The position numbers and the translations under genes were made by a program. The notes beneath the pieces are model-generated. The model was not told the DNA's origin, made no database searches, and saw nothing but the letters and a program-made list of their open reading frames with translations. A stretch of 10,028 nucleotides of DNA from Candidatus Schekmanbacteria bacterium (GTDB lineage Bacteria > Schekmanbacteria > GWA2-38-11 > J061): assembly GCA_003695725.1 (NCBI GenBank), contig RFHX01000372.1:1-10028 (forward strand), read 5' to 3'. Positions 1 to 7,629 of this stretch are shown in pieces; the stretch's first letter is position 1; each line of letters starts with the position of its first letter.

Positions 1-5
1 GCTTA

Positions 6-11
6 CCTCTT
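6..11 (-). promoter_or_regulatory. Shine-Dalgarno site for a gene beyond the left edge (probably phoU)
   Basis: Read on the minus strand, the pstB stop codon is followed by GAGAAGAGGTAAGC and then the window ends. AAGAGG is a good ribosome-binding sequence with five bases left after it, so a start codon should lie just outside the window. In many pst loci the gene after pstB is phoU, which encodes the negative regulator linking the Pst transporter to PhoR. The site is seen; the phoU identity is inferred from gene order only. Confidence 0.5.
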
Positions 12-14
12 CTC

Positions 15-773
15 TTATCCAAATTTTCCTGTTAAATATTCCTCCGTCATCTTATTTTCAGGCACCGTAAACATTTTCTCACTTGTACCAAATTCTATTA
101 ACTCTCCAAGATAAAGGAAAGCAGTATAATCCGATATCCGGGCAGCTTGGGCAATATTGTGTGTCACCATTACAATTGTAATATTCTTCTTAAGCTCGCT
201 GATCAATTCTTCTATCCGTGCCGTTGCCTTTGGGTCAAGGGCAGATGTTGGCTCATCGAGAAGAAGAGCTTCGGGATTCATTGCTAACGCCCTTGCAATA
301 CACAGTCTTTGCTGTTGACCGCCTGAAAGAAAAGTCCCCTGCTTATAAAGATTGTCTTTAACCTCATCCCACATTGCAGCCTTTCGCAATGACTCTTCTA
401 CAATCTTATCTTTTGCAGATTTGGAAAGCTTGATACCATTGAGTTTATATCCCGCAATGACATTATCATAAATATTCATTGTTGGAAATGGATTTGGCCT
501 TTGAAAAACCATTCCAATCTTTCTCCTCAATACAATAGGATTAAAGGTATAGATGTCCTTCCCATTCAAATAAATCTTTCCTTTCGAGGTTGCGCCCGGT
601 GTCAATTCATGCATTCTATTTATGCACCGTATAAGAGTGGTTTTTCCGCAGCCTGAGGGCCCCATAATGGCAGTAACACTATTTCTTGGTATTTCAAGAT
701 TTATATCTTTTACGATGATGTTTTCACCATAAGAAGCTGAAAAGTCTTCTATCTTCAAAACTGGATTTTCCAT
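15..773 (-). CDS. pstB: Phosphate ABC transporter ATP-binding protein PstB
   Basis: Cytoplasmic ATPase that powers phosphate import through PstC/PstA. The 252-residue length is normal for PstB. Motifs in order: Walker [10 protein letters not shown] at 38-46, Q-loop Gln91 followed by the PstB-typical RPNPFP, ABC signature LSGGQ at 149-153, Walker B LLLDEP with Asp173 and catalytic Glu174, D-loop SALD, and switch His205 in VTHN. All catalytic residues are present. The ATG lies inside the end of pstA, with a 19-nt overlap, and GAGAAG abuts it directly, which is too close for a normal Shine-Dalgarno. Translation is therefore probably coupled to pstA. The reading frame just upstream has no other start, and the next Met falls in Walker A, so this start is secure. 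It is the last complete gene of the run. Confidence 0.97.
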   Translation of the reverse strand: MENPVLKIEDFSASYGENIIVKDINLEIPRNSVTAIMGPSGCGKTTLIRCINRMHELTPGATSKGKIYLNGKDIYTFNPIVLRRKIGMVFQRPNPFPTMNIYDNVIAGYKLNGIKLSKSAKDKIVEESLRKAAMWDEVKDNLYKQGTFLSGGQQQRLCIARALAMNPEALLLDEPTSALDPKATARIEELISELKKNITIVMVTHNIAQAARISDYTAFLYLGELIEFGTSEKMFTVPENKMTEEYLTGKFG

Positions 774-1612
774 CTTCTCACTATCACTTTAGAGATTAAA
801 TTAAGAAGAAGCACTAAAAATATCAAGACAAGTGATGCACCCCATGCAAGCTTCTGCCATTCTTCATAAGGGCTTATTGCATAAGTAAATATTAAGAGAG
901 GCAAAGAATGGACTGGCTTCAAAATATTCAAATTCATAAAGGGATTTCCAAAAGCGGTAAATAAAAGTGGCGCTGTTTCACCAGCAATCCTTGCTACTCC
1001 GAGAAGGATTCCTGTCATTATACCACTAAAACCTGCCGGGAGAATAACTTTTAAAACTGTTTTGTAATAGGGCACACCAAGGGCAAGAGATGCTTCCTTC
1101 AATGTATCGGGAAGTAGAAGCAATGTCTCTTCTGCTGCCTTAACGACAATAGGCAACATCATCAATGCAAGTGCAACACTTCCTGAGAATGCTGAAAAGT
1201 GTCCCATTGGCTTGACAATCCAAATGTAGGCTATAATACCTATGACGATAGAAGGAATACTTTGTAGCGACTCAGCGCACAAACTTACCACCGCAGCCAA
1301 TCTTCCCTTCTTCTCTTCTGAAATATACAACCCTACCAAAACTCCCAAAGGGATAGAAATTACACAGGCAACCAACACAAGCAATATCGTCCCAACGATT
1401 GCATTTGAGATACCTCCGCCTATCTCTCCTACGGGCTTTGGAAGATTGGTCAGAAAATTCCAACTAATAGATGAAATACCTCTTTTTATGATATAAAAGA
1501 GAATCAAAAAAAGAGGCAGAATTGATGTTATGGAAATTACACCAACAACTACTTTAAAGAAAAAATCCTTTATTATTCTAAGAGTTATCTTTCTTTCTTC
1601 CTTAATATTCAT
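755..1612 (-). CDS. pstA: Phosphate ABC transporter permease PstA
   Basis: Inner-membrane subunit that forms the phosphate channel with PstC. The 285-residue protein has a hydrophobic first segment near 20-42, then the MetI-type permease core with helices near 70-97, 113-133, 142-160, 196-220 and 256-278. The cytoplasmic coupling (EAA) loop is visible at about 167-198, with LKEASLALG followed by ILPAGFSGI; it contacts PstB. The motif [11 protein letters not shown] at 207-217 is characteristic of PstA and carries the conserved Arg/Glu found in this family. The ATG overlaps the pstC stop as ATGA (4 nt), and upstream only a distant AAAAGG is seen, so translational coupling is likely. The 3' end overlaps pstB by 19 nt. 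Confidence 0.96.
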   Translation of the reverse strand: MNIKEERKITLRIIKDFFFKVVVGVISITSILPLFLILFYIIKRGISSISWNFLTNLPKPVGEIGGGISNAIVGTILLVLVACVISIPLGVLVGLYISEEKKGRLAAVVSLCAESLQSIPSIVIGIIAYIWIVKPMGHFSAFSGSVALALMMLPIVVKAAEETLLLLPDTLKEASLALGVPYYKTVLKVILPAGFSGIMTGILLGVARIAGETAPLLFTAFGNPFMNLNILKPVHSLPLLIFTYAISPYEEWQKLAWGASLVLIFLVLLLNLISKVIVRRWKIQF

Positions 1613-2481
1613 ACAACGCTCAACCTTTTGAGAACAAATTTCCCTGCTATATTGATTAAAAAGGTTATTATTAATAGCAAAAGTGCAATTTCTATCAGAG
1701 AAGAAAGATAAATATCGCCTGATGCCTCTGCAAATTCATTAGCAATGACGCTTGCCATTGTATTTGAAGGAGAAAAAATGTTTTGAGGCAAATCATTCGA
1801 ATTGCCAATTACCATAGTGACAGCCATTGTCTCACCTAAAGCCCTCCCAAGTGCAAGAAGCATACTTGCAAAGATTCCTGAGCGACAATAAGGAATTATT
1901 ATCTTTTTAATTACTTCATATTTTGTTGCACCCAATGAGTATGCGGCTTCCTTCAGGTTTGAAGGGACCATTGTGATAACTTCTCTTGAAATAGACGCCG
2001 CATAAGGAATAATCATAATGGCAAGAATGATTGAGGCTGTGAATATTCCAACTCCATAGGGGATAATATTGAATTTTATTTCCAAATCACGCACGAGAGG
2101 CACAATTACGAACAACCCCCAAAAACCATAGATTACAGAAGGTATGCCTGCCAACAGCTCAATCATTGTGCTCACAAGCGTTGAAATCTTACCTTTTGCA
2201 AAATATTCTCCGAGAAAAAGAGAAATAGCTATAGCAAAAGGAGCACAAATAATAAGAGAAAGAAATGAAGTTAGAATTGTGCCTAACACAAAGGGAAGAG
2301 CGCCAAAATTTTTTTGAACAGGGTCCCATTCGCGTCCCAAAAGAAATTTTATGCCAAATGTCTTAATGGAAAGAGAAGAGCTCAGAAGAAGCGAAAGGAA
2401 TATTGCTGCCAAAATGACAACAATAGAAATGCCCGATATAAAAAGGACATTTTTAAAAAAGGTATCGCCTCTTGTCTGCAT
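1609..2481 (-). CDS. pstC: Phosphate ABC transporter permease PstC
   Basis: Partner of PstA in the inner-membrane phosphate channel; 290 residues. A first membrane helix lies near 13-35. It is followed by a periplasmic stretch with the PstC-typical FLLGREWDPVQKNFGALPF (about 46-64), then permease helices near 65-92, 104-130, 143-165, 203-226 and 258-282. The EAA coupling loop is at about 174-203 (NLKEAAYSLGATKYEV then IIPYCRSGI). LGRALGETMAV at 211-221 holds the conserved Arg213 and Glu217. The start is an ATG preceded by a purine-rich AAGGTAAAGAAG. A 130-bp gap separates it from pstS and carries a Pho box with its own -10, so pstCAB can start separately from the porin-pstS message. The stop overlaps pstA by ATGA. 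Confidence 0.96.
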   Translation of the reverse strand: MQTRGDTFFKNVLFISGISIVVILAAIFLSLLLSSSLSIKTFGIKFLLGREWDPVQKNFGALPFVLGTILTSFLSLIICAPFAIAISLFLGEYFAKGKISTLVSTMIELLAGIPSVIYGFWGLFVIVPLVRDLEIKFNIIPYGVGIFTASIILAIMIIPYAASISREVITMVPSNLKEAAYSLGATKYEVIKKIIIPYCRSGIFASMLLALGRALGETMAVTMVIGNSNDLPQNIFSPSNTMASVIANEFAEASGDIYLSSLIEIALLLLIITFLINIAGKFVLKRLSVV

Positions 2482-2518
2482 ATAATCTTCTTTACCTTTT
2501 TAAAATTGTACTAATTGA

Positions 2519-2572
2519 ATCATAGAATTCAGGTATAAATTTAGGGTTAAGCTTCTGTTAAGATTCTGTTAA
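2519..2572 (-). promoter_or_regulatory. Tandem Pho box and -10 element in front of pstC
   Basis: Read on the minus strand, four hexamers stand on an exact 11-bp period: TTAACA (2572-2567), TTAACA (2561-2556), TTAACC (2550-2545) and TTTATA (2539-2534). Nine bases later comes TATGAT (2524-2519), a 5-of-6 match to the -10 consensus. Direct TT(A/C/T)ACA-like repeats with 5-bp spacers are the known binding pattern of PhoP in Bacillus, and 11-bp-period direct repeats bind PhoB in proteobacteria. The repeats stand where a -35 would be, as in Pho-activated promoters. The predicted start is near 2512, giving a leader of about 30 nt before pstC. The repeats are seen; binding by the PhoB encoded here is inferred. 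Confidence 0.82.
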
Positions 2573-2600
2573 TTTTCTCAATCTATTGGTTTGAGGAAAT
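2572..2600 (-). other. Imperfect stem-loop between pstS and pstC
   Basis: An inverted repeat pairs 2572-2581 with 2591-2600 around a 9-nt loop, with one mismatch on the minus-strand RNA and CTCAA/TTGAG as its firmest part. It sits just downstream of the pstS stop and touches the first Pho box repeat. The T-run lies before the stem, not after it, so it does not look like an intrinsic terminator. It could protect the 3' end of a porin-pstS message. The AT content makes a chance origin quite possible. Confidence 0.3.
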
Positions 2601-2611
2601 ATTAAAAAAAG

Positions 2612-3664
2612 TTACTTCAGTATAGTTTCATTCCCATAAGTGATTGACTTTATCAGCTTCTCGGCTTTCTTTTTAGCCTTTTCAGGAAGAGGTGCATAAT
2701 CAAGAGGCTTAGTAAATGTCTGTCCTTCATTGATTATCCACCATAGGAGATTTACCAAGTTTTTTGCTCTTAGAAATGAGCGCCCTTTATAATTCTGATT
2801 TTTATAGACGAGTATCCATGTAAAGCCGGAAATCGGATAGCCATCTGGTGAATCCGTATCTGTTATTGAAATACGCGTATCATCTGGAATATTTGTGTTA
2901 GCCGCAAGACTTGTGCTTTCAAGAGTTGGTAGTATAAATTTTCCGCTTTTATTTTGAATGGCAGCTGTTTTCATTCTGTTGTGCATAGCATAAGCAAGCT
3001 CGATATAGCCAATCGTTCCTGGGATTTGTTTAATCATTCCAGAAACTCCCTCATTTCCTTTAGCGCCGATACCTGCGGGCCACCTTACAGATTTTCCTGC
3101 TCCTACTCTCTGTTTCCATTCAATGCTGACCTTGGAAAGATAATCAGTAAAGATTGCAGTTGTCCCGCTTCCGTCAGAGCGATGGACAACAACAATTTTT
3201 AGTGAAGGCAATTTTACATCCTGATTGATATTTTGAATCCTTATGTCATTCCACTTGGTAATTTTCCCCATAAAAATATCAGCCAAAAGAGATGGTGTAA
3301 GTTTTATCTGAGGGTCCCCAATTATGTTGTAGCTTACTGTTACAGCACCAAGACAAGTGGGAATATGAATAATTTCTGCAGGGGCTTTCTTGAGTTCTTC
3401 ATCCGAGAGAAAAGCGTCTGATGCTCCAAAATCGACTGTTTTACTGAAAATCTGCCTTACACCTCCCCCTGAACCTATTGATTGATAGTTGATTCTAACC
3501 CCTGTCTTTTTGTAATAGACATCGAAAAGTTTAGAATAAAGTGGATATGGAAAAGTGGCGCCTGCCCCGAGAAGGTCGTTTTCTGAAGCTCGTGCACTTG
3601 AAATTGGCACAATAATAAGGGAAAGAATGCAAATTGTATAGAAAAGGAATTTTGATATCTTCAT
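2612..3664 (-). CDS. pstS: Periplasmic phosphate-binding protein PstS
   Basis: Captures inorganic phosphate in the periplasm and delivers it to PstCA. The 350-residue precursor opens with a Sec signal peptide: Lys3 and Lys5, a hydrophobic core at 6-22, and a likely cut after Ala-Arg-Ala near residue 26. There is no lipobox cysteine, so it should be soluble in the periplasm. Ligand-loop motifs of the PstS family are all visible: GAGATFP at 33-39, SIGSGGG at 62-68, DFGASDA at 78-84 with the phosphate-binding Asp, and HRSDGSGTT at 161-169. The ATG is set by GAGGAG with 8-nt spacing. It follows the porin by only 23 bp with no promoter in the gap, so the two are almost certainly on one message from the porin Pho box. 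Confidence 0.97.
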   Translation of the reverse strand: MKISKFLFYTICILSLIIVPISSARASENDLLGAGATFPYPLYSKLFDVYYKKTGVRINYQSIGSGGGVRQIFSKTVDFGASDAFLSDEELKKAPAEIIHIPTCLGAVTVSYNIIGDPQIKLTPSLLADIFMGKITKWNDIRIQNINQDVKLPSLKIVVVHRSDGSGTTAIFTDYLSKVSIEWKQRVGAGKSVRWPAGIGAKGNEGVSGMIKQIPGTIGYIELAYAMHNRMKTAAIQNKSGKFILPTLESTSLAANTNIPDDTRISITDTDSPDGYPISGFTWILVYKNQNYKGRSFLRAKNLVNLLWWIINEGQTFTKPLDYAPLPEKAKKKAEKLIKSITYGNETILK

Positions 3665-3687
3665 TGCAATATCTCCTCAATATATAG

Positions 3688-5007
3688 TTAAAATTTTACG
3701 ATTAAGTCAGCTTGCAGCCAATTTATTTTTAGATTATCCTTTTTCTCCTGCGAACGGGTATTGAAAAGCGTAAAACCTATGATTGTATTTTTCATAAGAG
3801 AGTATTTGACTGAAATCTTATGCCCCTTTGCATTCGTTCCTCCGCCATGAAAGTCCGAATCAGTCGTAATCGCCGGCACAGCATCCTTCTCAAGCTCTCT
3901 GTAATTATATGATATTTCGAAATCTCCCGGTTTGCTTATTTCCCCTACTTTTATTCCTGCAAGCCAACCTGTATTGTCCGATACATCGCCTACAATATTG
4001 TTGACAAAATCACAATAAATTTTCACAGGAAATCTTCTTTCAAAAGCGTTGAATACTAGCGGAGTAATTTCAAAAGTTGGCTGAATTATTCTATAATTGT
4101 ATTTAAAAATTCGTGCTCCATCATCTGAAATAATCAAGCTGTTGGTATCCTTTTCCTTCGATGGGCTGATATCTTCAAGTTTTGCCCCCTTCATATTGTG
4201 CCAATCATAATATGCGGCAGCAGCCTTTATATCCATACCAAATAATTTAGAACTAAAGCCTCCCTGAATTCCGTATAAAGAAACATCGTTTGAATCTGAA
4301 CTCGACTCATCTATAGGGAAAAAGCCAGCCCTTACAAAGAATGTTGAGTTGCCGAAGTCTTTGATAAAATTTAATGCAACTCCCTCAGGATTAATATCAG
4401 GATCCCAAACCAGATCAGTTGTATAAAAAGGATTTTTCATTTTGCCTCCAATCAAGGCAAATTCCTTGTAGGGTTTGTATTCAATATATGCTCTGTCAAT
4501 CCAAAGATTCTTTTGATCAAAGGTGTCTTGAAATGTTTGATTTGTAGAAGTTTGCTCACCGCTTCCAGATGCAAATCTTAATCCTAACTTAATTTTCTCA
4601 TTGATTGTCGTCTCAAAACCGTACCGTAAACGAAATCTTCCTCTATGGCGGTCAACATTCTCTCTGCTGTTTTCTTCGCTCTCCTGCCTTTCATATCTGA
4701 GACGCATATCACCGCTAAATTTGGTATTTTTAACCCATCGAGGAAGTATTTTCTCTTTTAGCGATTCCTGTGAATTTTCTATTTCTTCTTTCACTTGCTT
4801 TCTTATTTCAGAAACTTGTATCTTCTCTTTTTCATTCTGTAATTTTTCTTCCTCCATTACCTCTGCAAGTATCTCTTTTGCATCCTCTTTGGAAATTATT
4901 TTTTTCTCAACAAGTTTTTTTACAAGGATGTCAAGGGGGTTTGCAAACGATACAAGTGGATACGAAAGAGCAAAAATCAAAAGGAATAAAATCTTAATCC
5001 GCTGCAT
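3688..5007 (-). CDS. Putative outer-membrane porin with N-terminal coiled coil, phosphate regulon
   Basis: Probably an outer-membrane channel. The 439-residue precursor has a signal peptide (cut expected after Phe-Ala at 22) and then a highly charged helical segment, about 23-88, rich in Glu/Lys and beginning with a KLVEKKIISKEDAKEIL-type motif. The rest is an antiparallel beta pattern from WVKNTKFSGDMRLRYE (91-106) to a C-terminal Phe, the usual outer-membrane assembly signal. GGKMKNPFYTTDLVWDPD (187-204) and the following EGVALNF resemble the 'putative porin' family I know as Porin_5. The ATG has AGGAG at 6-nt spacing. A Pho box in front and pstS 23 bp behind argue for entry of phosphate or other anions in starvation, comparable in role to OprP or PhoE, though I see no clear homology to either. 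The substrate is inferred from context only. Confidence 0.85.
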   Translation of the reverse strand: MQRIKILFLLIFALSYPLVSFANPLDILVKKLVEKKIISKEDAKEILAEVMEEEKLQNEKEKIQVSEIRKQVKEEIENSQESLKEKILPRWVKNTKFSGDMRLRYERQESEENSRENVDRHRGRFRLRYGFETTINEKIKLGLRFASGSGEQTSTNQTFQDTFDQKNLWIDRAYIEYKPYKEFALIGGKMKNPFYTTDLVWDPDINPEGVALNFIKDFGNSTFFVRAGFFPIDESSSDSNDVSLYGIQGGFSSKLFGMDIKAAAAYYDWHNMKGAKLEDISPSKEKDTNSLIISDDGARIFKYNYRIIQPTFEITPLVFNAFERRFPVKIYCDFVNNIVGDVSDNTGWLAGIKVGEISKPGDFEISYNYRELEKDAVPAITTDSDFHGGGTNAKGHKISVKYSLMKNTIIGFTLFNTRSQEKKDNLKINWLQADLIVKF

Positions 5008-5043
5008 TACTTTCTCCTGTTTAAGGTTTTAAATCTGTCTTCT

Positions 5044-5076
5044 TCACTCTTCCCCGTTCTTAATTCTTCTTTTCAA
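5044..5076 (-). CDS. Possible 10-codon leader peptide before the porin gene
   Basis: A TTG codon (5076-5074) follows the full-consensus Shine-Dalgarno AAAGGAGGTGA (5088-5078) at 4 nt from AGGAGG. It opens a frame of ten codons, MKRRIKNGEE with the first residue encoded by TTG, ending in TGA at 5046-5044, 36 nt before the porin ATG. No longer frame uses this Shine-Dalgarno. The peptide resembles nothing I know. It may be a true leader peptide, or the site may only load ribosomes or act as an RNA element. The start codon is weak, so confidence is low. Confidence 0.22.
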   Translation of the reverse strand: MKRRIKNGEE

Positions 5077-5077
5077 C

Positions 5078-5108
5078 TCACCTCCTTTCTTTTTCCGAAG
5101 AAGAGGAG
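5078..5108 (-). promoter_or_regulatory. Hairpin masking a consensus Shine-Dalgarno in the porin-pst leader
   Basis: On the minus-strand RNA, CTCCT and TTCTT (5108-5104 and 5102-5098) pair with AAGAA and AGGAG (5091-5087 and 5086-5082). This gives ten base pairs with one bulged base (5103) and a 6-nt CGGAAA loop. The 3' arm contains AGGAGG of the Shine-Dalgarno sequence AAAGGAGGTGA (5088-5078). If transcription starts near 5118, as the Pho box predicts, the hairpin lies about ten bases from the 5' end. It could hide the ribosome site or stabilise the message. The pairing is seen; any function is inferred. Confidence 0.45.
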
Positions 5109-5124
5109 CTTACTTTTTGAGGGA

Positions 5125-5178
5125 TTTTTAACAATGGACAATTAAGGGAGAATTAGAGGAATGTTAATTTTGTGTTAA
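5125..5178 (-). promoter_or_regulatory. Tandem Pho box and -10 element in front of the porin-pst genes
   Basis: On the minus strand, hexamers on an 11-bp period run TTAACA (5178-5173), TTAACA (5167-5162), CTAATT (5156-5151) and TTAATT (5145-5140). After nine bases comes TAAAAA (5130-5125), a 4-of-6 match to the -10 consensus. This layout matches base for base in spacing the box in front of pstC, which strengthens both calls. The first two units are perfect TTAACA; the last two are degenerate. It begins 28 bp after the phoR stop, leaving a leader of about 110 nt before the porin ATG. No terminator separates it from phoR, so some readthrough from phoBR is likely. Confidence 0.82.
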
Positions 5179-5205
5179 TTCTTTAAATATTTTTTTGATA
5201 AAAAA

Positions 5206-6930
5206 TCAGTTTGGCAATGTAATGGTAAAGGTGGTGCCTTTATTTGGTGCGCTCTTTACATCTATTGTGCCATTGTGGAGAAGCACAATGTGTTTAACTA
5301 TCGAAAGCCCTAATCCTGTACCACCAAATTTTCTTGAACGCGATTTATCTGCTACATAGAATCGTTCAAAAATTCTGGGAATTTCTTCTTCCGAAATTCC
5401 AACGCCCGTATCTTTAATCTTTATAATTACCCTGCCAGCTTCTGATTTTGTTGATATTTCAACCAATCCTTCTTCAGTATATTTTATGGCATTGTCAATG
5501 AGATTAATCAGCATCTGTTCTATTTTGAATTCATCAATGTTAGCTACTGGATTTGTATCGGAAAGATTCAAGATTAGATTCAACCCCTTCCTTTGTGCTT
5601 TTTTTCGGAAAAGTTGTTCCACTCTTTCTATCAATTCATTGATTTCAATCTTATCATAATTTAAAGTATCGTTTTTTTCTTCAAGATTTGCCAGCAGTAG
5701 AAGGTCCTCCACTATATTTATCAATCGTTCTGTATGACTTCTAATAATTTCAACATATTCCTTTGCCGAACCTTCAACATCATCTTGCAATGTTTCAGCA
5801 AAACCCTTTATTGCTGTCAAAGGCGTGCGTAATTCATGAGAAACATTGGATATAAGGTCTTTTTTGATGAGTTCAAGTTTTCTGATTTCACTGATATCCT
5901 GAAAAACCAAGGCAATTCTTTTCTCCGATAATACAGGCGACAAACTTACAAAAAAATCAGTGTCCTCAATCACAATCTCTGATGTCAAATTTTCACCTTT
6001 TTTTCTAGTTTCCTCAATTAATTCTTTCAGAATGGGATTTCTTATAATTTCCCAATAATACCTTCCTGCATCAATATCTCGTTTCAATACCTTTTTTAAA
6101 CTTTCATTTGCTATAACGACTTTATCTTCATCATCTATGACAAGTAAACCTTCATTCAAAGAAGAAATGATAGTCGTCAATTCTTCCTTTTTTGACCGAA
6201 GCTCTGTAAATGATTTCTCTATTTTTTCTGCCATTGAATTTAAATTCGAAGACAGATTATTTAGCTCATCATTCCCTTTTAAAATTATTCTCGAACTTAA
6301 ATCCCCTTCAGCAAGTCTATTAGAGGTAGAGACGATTTCATCAATAGGTTTTGTAAAACTTTTGGAAATCAATAGGGAAAGAAGAAAGGATGCAAGCAGA
6401 ATAAATGCAGTTGCTTCCAAAATTCTTATTTTAAGATTTCTTAAAAACGAATTGATATCCTTGAGATATATGCTTACTCTTAAAACACCGACAATTTGAT
6501 CTTCCTCTTTTATCGGTATAGCCAAATAAAGCATTTCTTCTTTAACAGTGTTGCTAAACCGCAGAGAAGTAGCCCTTTCACCTTCAAGTGCTTTTATTAT
6601 TTCATCGCGAGTCCGGTGATTCTCCATTACATTTGGGTCTTTTTCAGAATCAGCATATACTATACCCTCGTTATTGATTACAGTAATTCGTGTACCAATC
6701 TTTTTCCCCATATTTTTGACAAAGCTATCTAATTTCTGAAGTTCCTCCTTTTCATAATATTTTTTGACTATTGGCATTAAAGAATCAGCAATTTTGGCAA
6801 GGTCATTTTCAAGAAAATTAAGATAAAATCCTTTTATAATGTTAAAAGAAAAGATAAGAATAAAAGAAACAATGAGGATTGTTATGACGGTATAACCTGC
6901 AAAGATTTTTCCGAAAAAAGATTTAATCAT
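5206..6930 (-). CDS. phoR: Phosphate-regulon sensor histidine kinase PhoR
   Basis: Membrane kinase that phosphorylates the adjacent PhoB when phosphate is scarce; 574 residues. In order: membrane helix at about 12-33; an extracytoplasmic sensor domain at 34-165 with VINNEGIVYADSE and LAIPI strands typical of a Cache-like PhoR domain; a second helix at 168-188; HAMP at about 190-242; a PAS domain at about 250-350; a HisKA segment with H-box SNVSHELRTP and phospho-acceptor His365; and a HATPase domain with N-box Asn480, DTGVGI at 507-512, FERFYVAD at 521-528 and GGTGLGL at 536-542. All catalytic motifs are intact. The large external domain resembles Bacillus-type PhoR more than the E. coli form, which lacks one. 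The ATG overlaps the phoB stop as ATGA, so the two are translationally coupled. Sensing could be direct or through Pst/PhoU; the sequence does not decide. Confidence 0.93.
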   Translation of the reverse strand: MIKSFFGKIFAGYTVITILIVSFILIFSFNIIKGFYLNFLENDLAKIADSLMPIVKKYYEKEELQKLDSFVKNMGKKIGTRITVINNEGIVYADSEKDPNVMENHRTRDEIIKALEGERATSLRFSNTVKEEMLYLAIPIKEEDQIVGVLRVSIYLKDINSFLRNLKIRILEATAFILLASFLLSLLISKSFTKPIDEIVSTSNRLAEGDLSSRIILKGNDELNNLSSNLNSMAEKIEKSFTELRSKKEELTTIISSLNEGLLVIDDEDKVVIANESLKKVLKRDIDAGRYYWEIIRNPILKELIEETRKKGENLTSEIVIEDTDFFVSLSPVLSEKRIALVFQDISEIRKLELIKKDLISNVSHELRTPLTAIKGFAETLQDDVEGSAKEYVEIIRSHTERLINIVEDLLLLANLEEKNDTLNYDKIEINELIERVEQLFRKKAQRKGLNLILNLSDTNPVANIDEFKIEQMLINLIDNAIKYTEEGLVEISTKSEAGRVIIKIKDTGVGISEEEIPRIFERFYVADKSRSRKFGGTGLGLSIVKHIVLLHNGTIDVKSAPNKGTTFTITLPN

Positions 6931-7607
6931 TCTTCCAATTTGTAGCCAACGCCTCTAATGTTTTTAATAAACTTCGATGCCCTGCCAAGTTTTTCCCGCA
7001 GATGGCGTATATGGACATCAACAGTGCGGTCAACAACAACTTTATCATCTCCCCATAAATTATCCAAGATTTGCTGTCTAGAAAAAACTCTGCCTTTGTT
7101 TTTAGCAAGTAAGAGAAGAATTTTGAATTCAGTCGTTGTAAGCTCTATCTTTTTACCTTTGACCTTAACAATAAATTTTTCCTCATCAATTTCAACATCA
7201 TCCTTTATGAAATAAATGCCTTCCCTTTCTTCATCATTACCGCGTCTTAGCACTGCCTTTACTCTTGCTGTCAATTCTATCGGTGAAAACGGTTTTGTTA
7301 CATAGTCATCTGCACCTAGTTCCAACCCTAATACCTTGTCAATTTCATCTCCCTTCGCAGTAACAATAATTATTTTGCAGGATTTTAAATCTTTGTTGTT
7401 TCTTAAATATTTGCATATCTCGAGTCCATCGATATCAGGAAGCATAAGGTCTAAAATTGCAAGGTGGGGAGGGCTATTTTTCAATGTTTTCAAAAAGCTG
7501 TCCCCATCAGGAAAGATTTGTGTACGATATCCTGATTTTTCCAAATTGATGGAGATAAGCTTTGCTATATCCGGCTCATCCTCTACTATTGCAATTAGTG
7601 GTTTCAT
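6927..7607 (-). CDS. phoB: Phosphate-regulon response regulator PhoB (PhoP-like, OmpR family)
   Basis: DNA-binding activator of the phosphate genes, 226 residues from the chosen start. The receiver domain at 1-120 has the acidic pocket Glu9-Asp10, phospho-acceptor Asp53 in LDLMLPD, Thr83 and Lys105 in TKPF. The winged-helix domain at about 130-226 carries the recognition-helix pattern VDVHIRHLREKLG and ends with the standard IRGVGYKLEE. The frame extends three codons upstream to a TTG at 7616, but no ribosome site precedes that. The ATG at 7607 gives the family-typical MKPLIAIVEDE start, with only a weak GGGA before it. Pairing with phoR, and the Pho boxes near the porin and pstC, support the regulon assignment over other OmpR-type regulators. 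No Pho box is seen upstream of it. Confidence 0.93.
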   Translation of the reverse strand: MKPLIAIVEDEPDIAKLISINLEKSGYRTQIFPDGDSFLKTLKNSPPHLAILDLMLPDIDGLEICKYLRNNKDLKSCKIIIVTAKGDEIDKVLGLELGADDYVTKPFSPIELTARVKAVLRRGNDEEREGIYFIKDDVEIDEEKFIVKVKGKKIELTTTEFKILLLLAKNKGRVFSRQQILDNLWGDDKVVVDRTVDVHIRHLREKLGRASKFIKNIRGVGYKLEE

Positions 7608-7629
7608 TTGTCCCAACTATATATGAATA

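Noticed and set aside
2590-2611. Intrinsic terminator after pstS
   Set aside because: The T-run directly follows the stop and precedes the weak stem, which is the wrong order for a rho-independent terminator.
4601-5032. 143-codon plus-strand frame opposite the start of the porin gene
   Set aside because: Its Ser/Phe-rich translation is the complement of the Glu/Lys-rich coiled-coil region, and the minus frame has a signal peptide, a Shine-Dalgarno and family motifs.
5195-5212. Terminator just after phoR (TGAT-T5-ATCA stem)
   Set aside because: A 4-bp AT-rich stem overlapping the stop is too weak to call.
6923-7108. 61-codon minus-strand frame at the 3' end of phoB
   Set aside because: It lies in another frame inside the winged-helix domain of phoB, which is intact.
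7608-7616. TTG start for phoB adding three residues
   Set aside because: There is no ribosome site before it, and the ATG gives the usual response-regulator N-terminus.
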